64,000 nucleotides of DNA from Symsagittifera roscoffensis (taxonomy: Eukaryota; Xenacoelomorpha; Acoela; Convolutidae), in contig NC_087068.1 of NCBI RefSeq assembly GCF_963678635.1, positions 34,669,436 through 34,733,435 on the forward strand, read 5' to 3'. The notes under the pieces were generated by a model that was not told the DNA's origin, made no database searches, and saw only the letters and a program-made list of their open reading frames with translations. How positions within the stretch are numbered: position 1 is the stretch's first letter; the number at the start of each line of letters is the position of its first letter. A program made the translations under genes and the position numbers. This document shows, piece after piece, positions 22,510 to 32,657 of the stretch.

Positions 22510-22818
22510 CTTCAGGAATGTATATCTTTTCTAGTCCACAATCCTCCTGTAGTTTGTTGTAGACTTCCTCTATCATTGCATTTGCCATTGCTTCATATCG
22601 CCTCTCATTGTAGAAAGTATTCTTACTGACATTGAATACAAATCCATCTCCATTTCCGTCTCTCAGAACACCCTTGTCATCAAAGTGAAAGCCAAATTCT
22701 TCCAGCGTAGTCCCAAACTCTTGTTCTCTGGGAAGCGAAGCATCAACTTTCGACTGATGCTCAGCAGGAGGTGGATTATTTAGTCGTCCTTTATCCGTTT
22801 TAAAGGATCGCTTGGTAT
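22510..22818 (-). CDS. ARB2A: ARB2A orthologue, N-terminal domain exon (exon A)
   Basis: This 309-nt exon begins after the acceptor TTTCTGTTTAG (AG at 22819-22820), in phase 1, and ends at the donor GGTAAAG with a phase-1 end that matches exon B. It encodes a polar lead (KTDKGRLNNPPPAEHQ), then TTLEEFGFHFDDKGVLRD, FVFNVSKNTFYNERRYEAM and CGLEKIYIPE. This is the conserved N-terminal module of ARB2A/FAM172A (family pattern TLE.F.Y.FN..G.LR, then F.FN......N..RYEA, then L.K..IP). No initiator ATG lies in the exon and the phase demands an earlier exon, which I could not place upstream (beyond 22,818). Confidence 0.85.
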
Positions 22819-22964
22819 CTAAACAGAAAATCTGCTTAAAAATTCGTATTATCCGAATAGACAAAGCGCAAAATCGCGCGCACATATAAAAACCTTGATT
22901 GACAAAACATTACCACGACAATAACTGTCAAGGGTCATTTTTTCATATTCGTTCTCCAGTCATG

Positions 22965-23579
22965 TTTCTAGTCAGGGGCGGATTTAACCCCCTGCTGACC
23001 CAAAGGGTCCCCCCTTCGATACTTTATAAGAAATTCATTTTTTGCCGACCGACCCTAAAATTTTTCTAAGCGCCTTCGGCGCCAATATATGGCTCTTTGT
23101 CACTCCCCCCCCCCCTAACACGACCTTCAATATATTAGTGTAACGAGTAGTTTTACGAGGTTGAGTATGAAGACCAAATACGTTTGTCGTGGCCTTATTA
23201 GTCTGTATGTAAATTTTCATAGCAATCGGACAATGTAGTCAACAAATTTACATGTAAAAATTTGCAGGTGGGGGGAAAAGGAAAAAGAGCCCAATATATA
23301 CTAACTTTGAGGGGGAGCGCGCGCCAAAAAAACGCGATTTTTCTGTCAAAATTTTTCAAAAAGTGCCAAAAAGCGGCTTTTTTTTGGACCTGTTTTTTCA
23401 TAAATTTGCCTGCGGCGCAGAATATATGGCCAAAACAGGGACTTTTTAGTGCTTTAGAATAGCTCGGATAATCAATTGGGTCGACCTAAAAAAAAAGGTC
23501 GTCAAAATTGTCGAAATTTTTTTGAAAATCCGCCCCGCCCCTCCCTCGAAAAAATCCTAGATCCGCCCCTGTTTCTAGT
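22965..23579. mobile_element. hAT-like MITE with perfect 8-bp target-site duplication
   Basis: The element proper is 22973-23571 (599 bp). Its ends are inverted: CAGGGGCGGAT at the left and ATCCGCCCCTG at the right. The flanks TTTCTAGT (22965-22972 and 23572-23579) form an identical 8-bp duplication, the size made by hAT transposases. There is no transposase frame inside. The interior is low-complexity with a C-run (about 23,105-23,117) and purine/pyrimidine-rich arms. It sits about 150 bp upstream of the exon A acceptor in the ARB2A sense. Confidence 0.88.
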
Positions 23580-23589
23580 CATTAATAGC

Positions 23590-23995
23590 CCAACAAAACT
23601 CAATCAGAAAAAGGTAGAAACAGTAAAAATCTCCAAACGAAAAAAAAAGATTCCCTTCAAGCTCTTTGAATTTCTAGAAAGATTTATCATTGGCGCTTTT
23701 TTGATAGCTTTAACCCAACTTGAGAAAACTGGATCAACAGATAAAGTTTTTATTCCGCTGGAAATCTAAAAATTAAGTCCCACTTTCGAAATTAAAAATC
23801 GTTCACGAATTTTTGCTCGATTTGCACGTTCGTATTTGGAGAGTCCTATTTAGGACACTTTCAGCAGATGAATTTCAATTGAACTCAAAAAGTGCCGTAT
23901 TACTAAGTGCATCAATATTTTAAGACTTTTTCCGGAACAAAAAAAATTAGTAAGACCTATATAAGAGTCTTTACTACGTTCATTAAACTTATACA
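23590..23995 (+). repeat. Dispersed repeat family 'A', copy 4
   Basis: Contains 'GAGAAAACTGGATCAACAGA', 'TTCCGCTGGAAATCTAAAAA', 'CCACTTTCGAAATTAAAAAT' and 'GTAAGACCTATATAAGAGTC', in the same order and orientation as the other copies. It begins immediately right of the MITE. Confidence 0.55.
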
Positions 23996-25250
23996 TAAGA
24001 TGAAACAACTGCATTGCGAACGCTGGTGTGAAAATGACCAATAGGACCGATAATTCTGGCCACAATTTTGTTTGCGACAGAAATTAAAACAAATCAGCGT
24101 AGCAGCACAGAACTCTCTTGTCACAGTAATGAATGAAAATACACGCAAAAAAATTTTTTGGAATGGTCATGGGAGCGGGAGCTTATTTTTCAAGAAAAGC
24201 TTGTTGCTATCTAAACAAAACAAAAATATACTTCAAAAAAATTATGGCGAGTGGTTTCGTAAAGCTTATCTACTCACTTTCCTGCTGAAAACGAGCCAAG
24301 CCCAGTTTTTTTAGACAAAAATTTTGAGTTTCGGCCAATTGGGCTTTAATAATGATACCACTCTTGCTATTTTTTTGATATGATACCACAACCATCTTTC
24401 TTTGAGGTAGTTACTTCCACCTAATTTCTAACGTGGTCAGAAAAAATGAAGGAAAGAAAATAACCAAAAATATTGCATGTACTCTTGAGCAGGTGCACAA
24501 CAACGGTTCTCCCCTATGAGCTGTACAGTTCGTATGTTGGTCCTTTCCCTCGTGGATAAATGATCTTAACTTATCCGTTACCGATCTAGTTGCACAACAA
24601 TCTGACCACAGCTAAATTTGTAAATAAAAGATTTATAAAAAGATTTTAACCGTTTTTCTTTTTCTTACACACAAGCAAAACAGCTGTCTAAAAATCAAGA
24701 CTAAATTACGCCTGAAATTAAAATCAATAGAAAGAAACTTAACAAAGCTAGGGATCGACTCCAATACCAGCCACTGCATATTCAAGGTTTCTACAAAGAC
24801 CAGGCGTGCAGTATCAATTCTAACCAGGCATCCCAGAAGGCTCTTTCACGGAGCGGATATAGTACATGCTACATAGATAACACAGAGAAAGTTTCAAAAA
24901 ATCTGTTATATCCACGGATTCTGCGTATATCGGTAAGATACGACGTGAGACATATGCTGTGTGAATAGAGTTTAGAAACAAGAAGATTATGTTAGCAACT
25001 TAACTTCAATCGGTAAGTTAATGTCTGATTCGAATCTGACCTCGAAATCATGAGAGCGACAGAGACTCATAAATAACTATTGAATATGGCGTTAGGTTAA
25101 TAGTTACTTGATTAGATCAGACATCTATATGATTACGTTTACATAAGTACGTATGGTGAAGTATTCGAACTATAATCAATCTATGTTACTTGTTTTAGTT
25201 GTAATGAGTTCTATTGGATACCTAGTATATCCGTACGGATAACATTCCCC
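23996..25250. other. Upstream region of ARB2A exon A: non-coding, no exon recognised
   Basis: No supported gene. Minor B-box-like fragments on the minus strand near 24,745-24,775 and 25,022-25,050. A perfect 14-bp palindrome, TATCCGTACGGATA, lies at 25,228-25,241, close to the 3' end of the minus-strand LINE-B. The missing first exon of ARB2A could lie here or further right. Confidence 0.4.
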
Positions 25251-25283
25251 CTTCTTTTTTCTATATGATGTAGTCATCAGATG

Positions 25284-26811
25284 TTATCTTTCTTCCCTGG
25301 TTTGTCCTCTTTGTTCGTTGGATTTTTGGTTTGGGGGGTTTTTTTGGTTATCCTCTTCAATTGTCGTTTGAATTGTCTCTGTATTCGCCTTTATTCGTTT
25401 GAGCCCGTGTTTAGTACGGTTTTGTTTTTCACATTCTCTTTGAAATGTCATGGAATTTTTTGTCGGCGAAATTGACTTGAGGATGTTCATTGCGTCGGTG
25501 AAGCTGTCGATTAGGGATTTATCTGTTGAAGAAGAGGTTCCCGCTGGTCGGTCGATTACGTATCGTGAGCTAAATTCTCTTTGCGTAGGGGATTATGGCG
25601 ATTCGGGTCGTGTGGTTGTTCTTGTTGTGTTTAACATGTTATCTTCCGGATCGTTTGTCTTGCGTATGGATTCGTAACCATGTTTGTTTGGAAAGTCGAT
25701 GGTTTCCTCAATTCTCATTTTTCTGGTGTTCCCTGGTTTGTGCTTATTTCGATGCGTTAAATGTCTGTTGACAATTCGTGAGTGATACTTGTTGCCTGTG
25801 GGGTTGTGTCTTTTTCTGCTGTCTGTAGGGGTTGTATTGATATGTTACAAACCGCGGTGTTGGCATTATCAATGTTACTGATCGGGATCAAATTTCCAAA
25901 TTTAATTGCGAGCGCGCTTGTCCTCGTCCTCGTGGATCTTCGGTTAGGGGTTTCTTGTGGCGGCGTGTTTTTCCTGTCAACTCTTTTGGCTGGGGGCTTC
26001 TGTGGTGATTGTGTTTTGTCCTGGACGATCGAATCATCCGATGATAGCGAAATTGACGTGGCGCATTCGAATTGAATGTGTGTGTTGTCTCTGCGTAACA
26101 CTTTTTCGGGCTGCCCTTTCCTTTGCGACTTGAGATTCTTAAGGGCGTTGATTTTTGTTTGGAAAATTGAGGTGGTTTTTTCGAAGCAGTGGATGTCGTT
26201 TTATGCATGCGCTGTGGCCCTAATGTTCTTCGAATTAGCGTTTGTCGGATTATCTCCGCAATGTTCTTGGGTAGCTTACGTTCGCGGCTTAAGGATGTCG
26301 ATGGTTTCTGCGTCGTTTTCTCTTGTTCCCTGGCGGTTTGATTAGCGGTTGTTTTCAGTGGGCCACTTGAACCAGTTGGTTTCTTCGGGTCAACTCCTGC
26401 AGCTGAAATACGGGGTTTAGCTCTTGGTAAATGTTTGTATGCAACGAAATCATTTAGTTGCGCCGGTCTACATTTTCGGTATATTCTAGGGTCCGGTACG
26501 AAAGCTAGTCCGTCGTGTCTTATTACTCTCGGTTGCTTTCCATCTTCCCGAACCCACGCAGTGTGCGGGGAGTAATTAATTTTGGGTCTACTGTGTTCTG
26601 GGGTCCTTTAAAAAAGATCTTTTAGAAAACCCAGTGGGGCTCTTTCTAGCTTTTGTTTTTCTTGTTTTGTAAGCCAACGTATGGGTTTTCTTGTTCTTAT
26701 GTCTGCGATATCCTTTTGCAGGTTATCGGCGAGAAAAGATCGTTTAGTTTTTTGTAAGTCATAAGGTATGTTTTTAAGTGGAAGGTGCGAATCTATTGGG
26801 AATTTCTTCAT
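25284..26811 (-). pseudogene. LINE-B 3' basic, low-complexity coding-like region
   Basis: From 26,811 a frame runs with only one stop (26,608-26,610) to about 25,888. It is rich in Lys, Arg, Pro, Ser and Thr, for example LTKQEKQKLERAPLGFLKDL and later KGKGSPKKCYAETTHTF. A second frame covers 26,101-25,757 and a third 25,490-25,284. No domain is recognised. It may be the tail of the LINE-B protein, a separate small ORF, or the end of an older element. Confidence 0.35.
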
Positions 26812-26829
26812 CTATGTCTATGTAGATTT

Positions 26830-27336
26830 TCACCCTCCTGGTTCAAAGGGTATGTCCTCTCCCCTGACCATGGACGTGGTGCATAACCTTAGGTGCCTTG
26901 CTAAGTTTGACGCGGATTTCCTCTCGTTACATCTCGGACATATAGTCCATTTCTGTTTGTATACGCGGGGTTGATGGTGTTGTTCATTTGCTTCTTGTTC
27001 TGGTACCCGGTTTCCCTTGCAGTTCTGTCTTTTGTGGCGTGCCATGTTTCGGGCCTGTAGGGTTCTGTCGCATCTGCCACATGTCTTGGTTCCATCTTCA
27101 TTGTTCCTGTCTCCCTCGCATGTCTTCTTGTGGTTTTTTACCGAGTTTTCAGATTTGAAGATAGCTCCGCAGTTGTTGCATGCAAAAGTCACCCTCGCCT
27201 CTTTGTGCATCTTTTTGATATGGATTCTCAGGCCGCCCTGGTTTTTGAAATCCCTCTCACATATCTCACGTGTTCGATGTTGCTTGGGGGGTATAGGAGT
27301 TCCTTTCTGTCGTTTCACCGTTTTGTCTTTTAGCAT
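26830..27336 (-). pseudogene. LINE-B C-terminal zinc-finger array
   Basis: Contains three regular C-x2-C-x12-H-x4-C fingers: CNNCGAIFKSENSVKNHKKT with final C, CGRCDRTLQARNMARHKRQN with final C, and CPRCNERKSASNLARHLRLC. Before them is a worn finger, CERDFKNQGGLRIHIKKMH. These probably bind the element RNA or target DNA. The frame differs from the preceding connector domain, so a frameshift lies near 27,270-27,300. The ORF ends at 26,830. Confidence 0.7.
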
Positions 27337-27613
27337 TTGACCTTTCCCATTTATTCAGGTGCTCCATTCGTGCTTTCACCGCTCGCCTCCATACTTTTCT
27401 GTCCTGAGTCAGTTTGTCTATCTCGTTCACATCCATTCCCGCTTCTCTGATGAGCTTCCGCCAGTAGAGTAGTGTTTTGTCTTTTTTTCCCGGACATTTC
27501 GGTAGGGTTTGCAGATCGTTTAGCCACCCTAGACAAGCTGCTTTAGTTAATCTTTTGTCGTCCATTCTCATTACATGTCCTATTCGTTTTAGAGTTCTTC
27601 CTTCATTTTCCAT
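27266..27613 (-). pseudogene. LINE-B connector domain after the reverse transcriptase
   Basis: RIGHVMRMDDKRL, then YWRKLIREAGMDVNEIDKL and VWRRAVKARMEHLNKWE: the IGHVxRM...YWRkL..EAG...WR..V..RM.HL..WE pattern that follows the RT in this LINE family. It overlaps the end of the RT ORF in a different frame, so a frameshift near 27,600 separates them. Confidence 0.65.
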
Positions 27614-28953
27614 CGGATCGTCTTGATGTTCAGTTGGTTTCTGATGTCCTGCATATTCACTCCTTTTTCTTGCATTTCAATTAATGGCGGATTCGACTTT
27701 GAGCTCCAGACGTGCCTATAGCACCGGTCAATCCAACTTTGCAAAGACTGTAACTCCGAGTTTTTCCAGGTCCTTACGTTGGCGTCAAACAATAAGCCGC
27801 TTTCTACGCAGCATTGTACAACTCTAGCCTGGATTCTTTTCGACAGCCTGCTCTTTGTCAGCCGGCGCTTGACCTTTGCCCACAGTCCTCCTGCTCGTCT
27901 TTTTCTGTTCTTAATGTCTTCTTTCGCCCCGATCCACACTCCTAGCATTCTGATGCCACCTGCTCCGTCCTTTCCGAATTCAAGTTTCTCTTCTTTCTCT
28001 TCGTTGTTTTTCTCCTCGAAGTTCTTCATAACTTCTTTTATTGTTGCTGTTCCAGACTCTATTTCTTCCTTCTCGCCGATGGGGTTAGTGTCGTCTGCGA
28101 ACAGGGACAATGATATTCTTGCGGTTTGGGTTTCAATGTTGTGCGTTTCTACCATGTTTTTTCCTGGGAAGCGGTTTCCTGGCATCCACGTCCACGCTAT
28201 CCCGACGTTTGTAACTTTCTCCTCGGCTCTGTCTAGTCTGGCTTTCTCAGCTTGCCGCATTACCACTTGGTGGTATATGTTAAGCAATGAAGGCGAAGAT
28301 GGGCAACCTTCTCTTAACCCTCTTTCGGGGGTCCATTCTTCGCTGTCGCCCTCTCTGCCCTTTATACTATATGTTGTGGCGTCATGCAAATCCATCAGTG
28401 TGTCCAGAAACGGGCCTTCCATCGCGTAGCGCCTTAAGACCGCCCACAGGACCGGTTTGCTGACCCGCGGATAAGCTTTTGTTAGGTCTAAAACTCTGGC
28501 TTCTGGGCCTGTGTTGGCTTCTACTGAGATTCCGGCTTTTATCCTCCGTCTCCTGAGATCTTCCACGTCCTCTCTTATCCTTATGAAGATCTGGCTTGCA
28601 TCTGCCGTGGACCTGCCTGGTCGAAACCCGCTTTGGTTTTCGTCCCATACCTGAAGTTCTTCACTCCATGTTCTCAGGCGGTTTGCGATCACTCTTGCTA
28701 GAATTCTACTAGCCATTGAGAGCAGGCACACACCTCGGAAATTGTTGGCGTCATTCATGTTCCCTTTTTTGTGCAATGGTACTATTTGGCCTTTCTTTAG
28801 AGACTCTTCCCACAGGTCTGCTCTGGTCGTGAACATTCTCATCACCAGGTGGATGACTTTCTCCCTCCATTTCCAGTATGCGTTGCGAATGTATACCATG
28901 CGGACCCCGTCCTTGCCTGGCGCCGATCCTCTCAGCTCATCCAGTGCTTCCAT
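27589..28953 (-). CDS. LINE-B reverse transcriptase ORF (454 codons, intact)
   Basis: RNA-directed DNA polymerase of LINE type. Visible motifs: RGSAPGKDGVRM (start of the fingers), FRGVCLLSMASRILARVIAN, then QSGFRPGRSTADAS, LDLTKAYPRVSKPVL (motif A), REGCPSSPSLLNIYHQVVM (motif B) and SLFADDTNPIG with the catalytic FADD (motif C), then MLGVWIGAKE. The same frame stays open upstream of the ATG at 28953 to a TAG at 29137-29139 inside the PHD finger, so the ATG is not the biological start. In this family the RT is part of a larger polyprotein. The region from the PHD to motif 1 is only about 50 codons, too short for an endonuclease domain. Confidence 0.85.
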   Translation of the reverse strand: MEALDELRGSAPGKDGVRMVYIRNAYWKWREKVIHLVMRMFTTRADLWEESLKKGQIVPLHKKGNMNDANNFRGVCLLSMASRILARVIANRLRTWSEELQVWDENQSGFRPGRSTADASQIFIRIREDVEDLRRRRIKAGISVEANTGPEARVLDLTKAYPRVSKPVLWAVLRRYAMEGPFLDTLMDLHDATTYSIKGREGDSEEWTPERGLREGCPSSPSLLNIYHQVVMRQAEKARLDRAEEKVTNVGIAWTWMPGNRFPGKNMVETHNIETQTARISLSLFADDTNPIGEKEEIESGTATIKEVMKNFEEKNNEEKEEKLEFGKDGAGGIRMLGVWIGAKEDIKNRKRRAGGLWAKVKRRLTKSRLSKRIQARVVQCCVESGLLFDANVRTWKNSELQSLQSWIDRCYRHVWSSKSNPPLIEMQEKGVNMQDIRNQLNIKTIRWKMKEEL

Positions 28954-29109
28954 GTCTTCTTTCTCGGACGGAAGGGTGTCTTCTGTCGGGTGTCTTCGCT
29001 TCCCCCTGTGGACTCTGTGAGATCTCTTTGCTCTATCTGGAACCTCAGAGCTCGGGGGGACAGTTTCGTCAGGTGTCCCAGGAACTATTGTTCCCGTCGT
29101 TTTACTGGG

Positions 29110-29325
29110 TTCCCTGCACTTTCTACACTCGAAAGCCTAGCGTTCCTTTCCTGCGATCTGTCGGATTTGGCCACGTGTCATTTCGCTGCATACCTGGTGT
29201 ATCCATTTCATACACCATGTGCATTTGATGCTGCATCCACTGACTCTCTTTTGACACATCCCACATTCGTACGGTCCTGGGTTTTCTTCCACGTCTCCAG
29301 CCATTACTAGAACAGGTGGGCTGGT
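29110..29325 (-). pseudogene. LINE-B 2A peptide and PHD finger
   Basis: The frame between TAA (29326-29328) and TAG (29137-29139) reads LVMAGDVEENPGP, a textbook 2A sequence (GDVEENPGP at 29298-29272), immediately followed by YECGMCQKRV, CTWCMKWIH and QVC. After the TAG the same frame gives FECRKC. Together this makes a complete C4HC3 PHD pattern: C-x2-C, C-x2-C, H-x2-C, C-x2-C. The frame is the same as that of the RT ORF, so a single nonsense codon separates PHD from RT. The 2A would release the N-terminal acidic region from the PHD-RT protein. No track-length ORF covers this segment because of the two stops. Confidence 0.75.
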
Positions 29326-29880
29326 TTACCTGGTCCGGCAGAGAAAAACCCGGTCTTTCTTCGGCACCTTTGATCCGCACCTTCCGTGGTCTGGGGAGGC
29401 CAAAGCCTTCGATTGTTGTGAGATGTGAAAGGGTCGGCTGGGCCTTTTCCACTCCGTTGGCATTCGGGAGGTTGCTTCGGATTCCGTTTCCAGTTTCCAT
29501 AAGTTCCTTTTTCCGGTGCCCCTGTGTGAATCTTTGCCGCACAGAATGAATCGTGCGTCCCCACTTGCTCCACGGGGAGGAGTCCACACCAGCAAGCGGG
29601 AATTTCTTCATCAGGGCCCGATCAAGCTCATCGTCATCGTCTGTGTCCGCGAGTGTTACCTGGTTCTTTGGCGTCCCAGAGTGGCTAGGAGTGGTTGCTT
29701 CGCTCTTTCCGGATGTCCTATCTTGGTCCGCTTGCTTTGATGGTCCCGCTGGTTCAAATCATGGCTCTGGAAGGTAGTTATTTTTGTACACTACACTCAA
29801 TTCGTCCTCACTGTTTATGTCTTTATTCCATATCGCTTCGGGCGTGAGTGCGGGTTTCGTTAAGATCTTTTCATCTTAAC
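29326..29880 (-). pseudogene. LINE-B N-terminal acidic region
   Basis: From about 29,880 one frame reads a polar, acidic, Ser/Thr/Pro-rich sequence (for example INSEDELSVVYKNNYL, later TDDDDELDRALMKKFPLAG) with one stop near 29,769. It continues in the ORF starting at the ATG at 29611. The 2A is in another frame, so a frameshift near 29,310-29,330 is implied. No domain is recognised. The first 330 bp are duplicated at 32,080-32,410. Confidence 0.5.
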
Positions 29881-32080
29881 AAAAAAAGTTTTGTTTTCCC
29901 ATGAGAGATTAAAGATTTTTGGTGTTGTGCAGATATTAATTAGTGGAGTGTTTGGTTTAAGCCCGTAGTGTTGCTGTGTTATAACAGCACTGGCGTACGC
30001 AGGAGCTTCTGGAACTCCACCTCGTACTTGAATTTGCAAGGCCAACTTTCTGCGGGGACTAATTTTTCATGAATTTCGTAAAAAACACTACCCGAAGAGC
30101 CATTTTGCATTAAGTGCATAAAGAACAAAAGACGATCCCTCTGATACCACGTGCCGCAGATGTAAATTAGAGCTTCGCGTTCACAAACTTAATAAAAGAA
30201 CGACCGATTGAAAAGCATTTCTCTGATTGCTTTATTTTAGGTATGATAACTTCCTTTCTTTCAAACTTGCTAATTTAAGTATCATTCCTCTAGAACGTAC
30301 ACAATGACTAATCGTTTCACATATGAAATATTTGACTTTATTTTAAACCGTCTTAGCTTAAAAGGATGAATTGTGCACGCAATAAGATCAAAAACGAGTT
30401 GTTGTTCAAAGGCTAGCGACCGAACTAAATTAGAATGGGCCCTTCCGTCATGCGATGGTCCGTGCAGAAGCTGGAGAAGGCCATACCAACGCTAATTGGA
30501 TTTTTGAAATTACAAATTATTGAAGGAGAGAGATTTTGGGATTTACAAATTTTTATTGACAAAACGAGAGAATTAAATGAGGGTTAAATCAGAAATCAAC
30601 AGATACAGGTACTATATTTATTATTAAAAGTTGCACCCCATTTAGTACAAGAGAAGTGTGATCGAAAGAACTGGTTACAGGGTTTTTCGCAATACGTCCA
30701 AGTGCGAAGATTATGACAAAGCGATGGAAATCAACCTTACACAGTGGTTGGATAACCAATATGCGGAAAGAGCTACATTCGACCAGAATGGCCTGAAATG
30801 CATGGCAGAAACAAATTTTTGAGAAGATGGTTTTTTCGAAGGATTAACGATGTGAATCGTACAATTGAACGGATTGGGAAGGGTCCATTTGGAGTGAGGA
30901 AACAATTTTTTTTATTTCGAAGTAGGCGTGCATGACACGTGCCATTTCAAATTTCGCGGATACTGAAAAGAGGGAAAATTACAACAACGGCTTCCTTAGT
31001 CAAAATAAAATCAGCAACGATTTTCGCTAGTCGGAATAAAAAGAACAACGCCTTTCGCAATTTGAACATAATTTCGGAAGATAATTAATTGGATCGGAAA
31101 AAGCAAGCTTTCAAGAATTCAACATTCAGGAATTCAGGAACTGAATTCAGGCATTCAGGAACTCAACATTCGAATTCAAGCCAGCTTGATTAACACTTTC
31201 CTATCTGTATAACTTGCTTTCGATGTGACGGTAGCTTACATTACGAACTTTTAAAGAACCGAGTGATCCAGGTTATCGAAAGATTTTTCTTAGATCAAGA
31301 AAAAGTTTTGAAAATGGCACACTTTTTCAAGAAGTCTTACTCTTTCGTGTACTTCACTTATTGCATGAATTGGGCTATATTTTCCCCAAAACTCGAAATG
31401 GTTGACGTAAATCAGCAAACTCGAGTTGAGAAAACTATTACTTTGATGTGAATGCACTGTTCACATATCTTACTCCATGCTATTAAAAGAGCAATGGATC
31501 TATAGTTACTTACGTCCAATTTGGGCCTTTCGCTAGAATGGTAGAATAACCGCTTCTTTTAGCATTTCAGGAATTCACCACTTAAACGATTTATTATTCA
31601 AAAAAGTCAGTACCTGCGCCACTGAATATGTACTTGCTTTGACAACTATGTTGGTTATTTTATCGGTATCTGATAACTCCTTGTTTTCCAATTTTGATAT
31701 ATTTTTTTCCCATTCCAATCATATCAACTTCTGATGGATTTTCATATGAAAACCACTTACGCTCGGTATTTTAGCAATTTTATCCCATATTGGCAAAAAA
31801 TTCATTGAGCTCTGACGCCATCTTGTCCACGGAAGATGTGGTTTCATCATTAGTCTTTAGTATTGAGCAAATGCTCTGTTTTTTTTCTTAATGATTACTT
31901 CTAGTTCAATTGCTAATTTGCACCTGAACATAAGTTAAGATTACTATGGTAATAGTCACCTTACACTTACGGACATCTCTTTCAATTTTACTTGAAAACA
32001 TTTTAAATTGATCTCTCGCTGCTTGTTTTTTTTTGGTTTCGCGACCATATTTGATGAGTTCGACTTTTTTGAACATGTTT
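29551..32080. repeat. Tandem segmental duplication, unit 1
   Basis: Near-identical to 32,081-35,439, offset 2,529 bp at the left end. The left breakpoint falls inside the LINE-B N-terminal region. The right end is inside a minus-strand LINE-C relic, where GAACATGTTT joins directly to CGTGCGTCC of unit 2. It also contains a dispersed ~750-bp repeat (about 29,977-30,725), a third version of which is at 40,451-41,200. No gene is seen in 29,881-31,860. Confidence 0.8.
31860..32079 (-). mobile_element. LINE-C-family relic, truncated by the duplication
   Basis: The minus strand encodes the segment KKKQAARDQFKMFSSKIERD, which recurs in the fuller relic at 35,267-35,449. The relic stops at the unit 1/unit 2 junction. 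Confidence 0.55.
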
Positions 32081-32657
32081 CGTGCGTCCCCACTTGCTCC
32101 ACGGGGAGGAGTCCACACCAGCAAGCGGGAATTTCTTCATCAGGGCCCGATCAAGCTCATCGTCATCGTCTGTGTCCGCGAGTGTTACCTGGTTCTTTGG
32201 CGTCCCAGAGTGGCTAGGAGTGGTTGCTTCGCTCTTTCCGGATGTCCTATCTTGGTCCGCTTGCTTTGATGGTCCCGCTGGTTCAAATCATGGCTCTGGA
32301 AGGTAGTTATTTTTGTACACTACACTCAATTCGTCCTCACTGTTTATGTCTTTATTCCATATCGCTTCGGGCGTGAGTGCGGGTTTCGTTAAGATCTTTT
32401 CATCTTAACAAAAAAAGTTTTGTTTTCCCATGAGAGATTAAAGATTTTTGGTGTTGTGCAGATATTACTTAGTGGAGTGTTTGGTTTAAGCCCGTAGTGT
32501 TGCTGTGTTATAACAGCACTGGCGTACGCAGGAGCTTCTGGAACTCCACCTCGTACTTGAATTTGCAAGGCCAACTTTCTGCGGGGACTAATTTTTCATG
32601 AATTTCGTAAAAAACACTACCCGAAGAGCCATTTTGCATTAAGTGCATACAGAACAA

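Larger units (their letters stand above)
25284..29880 (-). mobile_element. LINE-B: non-LTR retrotransposon with 2A, PHD, reverse transcriptase and C2H2-like array
   Basis: Minus strand, 5' end at right. In order: an acidic, disordered N-terminal region (29,880 to about 29,330), a 2A peptide (29298-29272), a PHD-type finger (to about 29,110), the reverse transcriptase (28,953-27,589 and upstream), a connector domain (27,613-27,266), a zinc-finger array (27,336-26,830), and a basic Ser/Thr/Pro-rich tail region (26,811-25,284). The RT ORF is intact over 454 codons, so this copy is younger than LINE-C. No APE endonuclease is present between the PHD and the RT. The RT and zinc-finger parts belong to a LINE family widespread in animals. 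I do not assign a clade name. Confidence 0.75.

Noticed and set aside
27779-28429. 216-codon plus-strand frame opposite the LINE-B RT
   Set aside because: Shadow of the minus-strand RT ORF, which has clear family motifs. The plus-strand frame has none.
29553-29777. Plus-strand 74-codon frame found identically at 29,553 and 32,082
   Set aside because: Identity comes from the segmental duplication. The minus strand carries the LINE-B N-terminal coding sense.
30711-30905. 64-codon minus-strand frame found identically at three places (30,711, 33,241, 34,065)
   Set aside because: Repeated only because of the duplications. No motif, and the surrounding ~750-bp repeat shows no coding bias.
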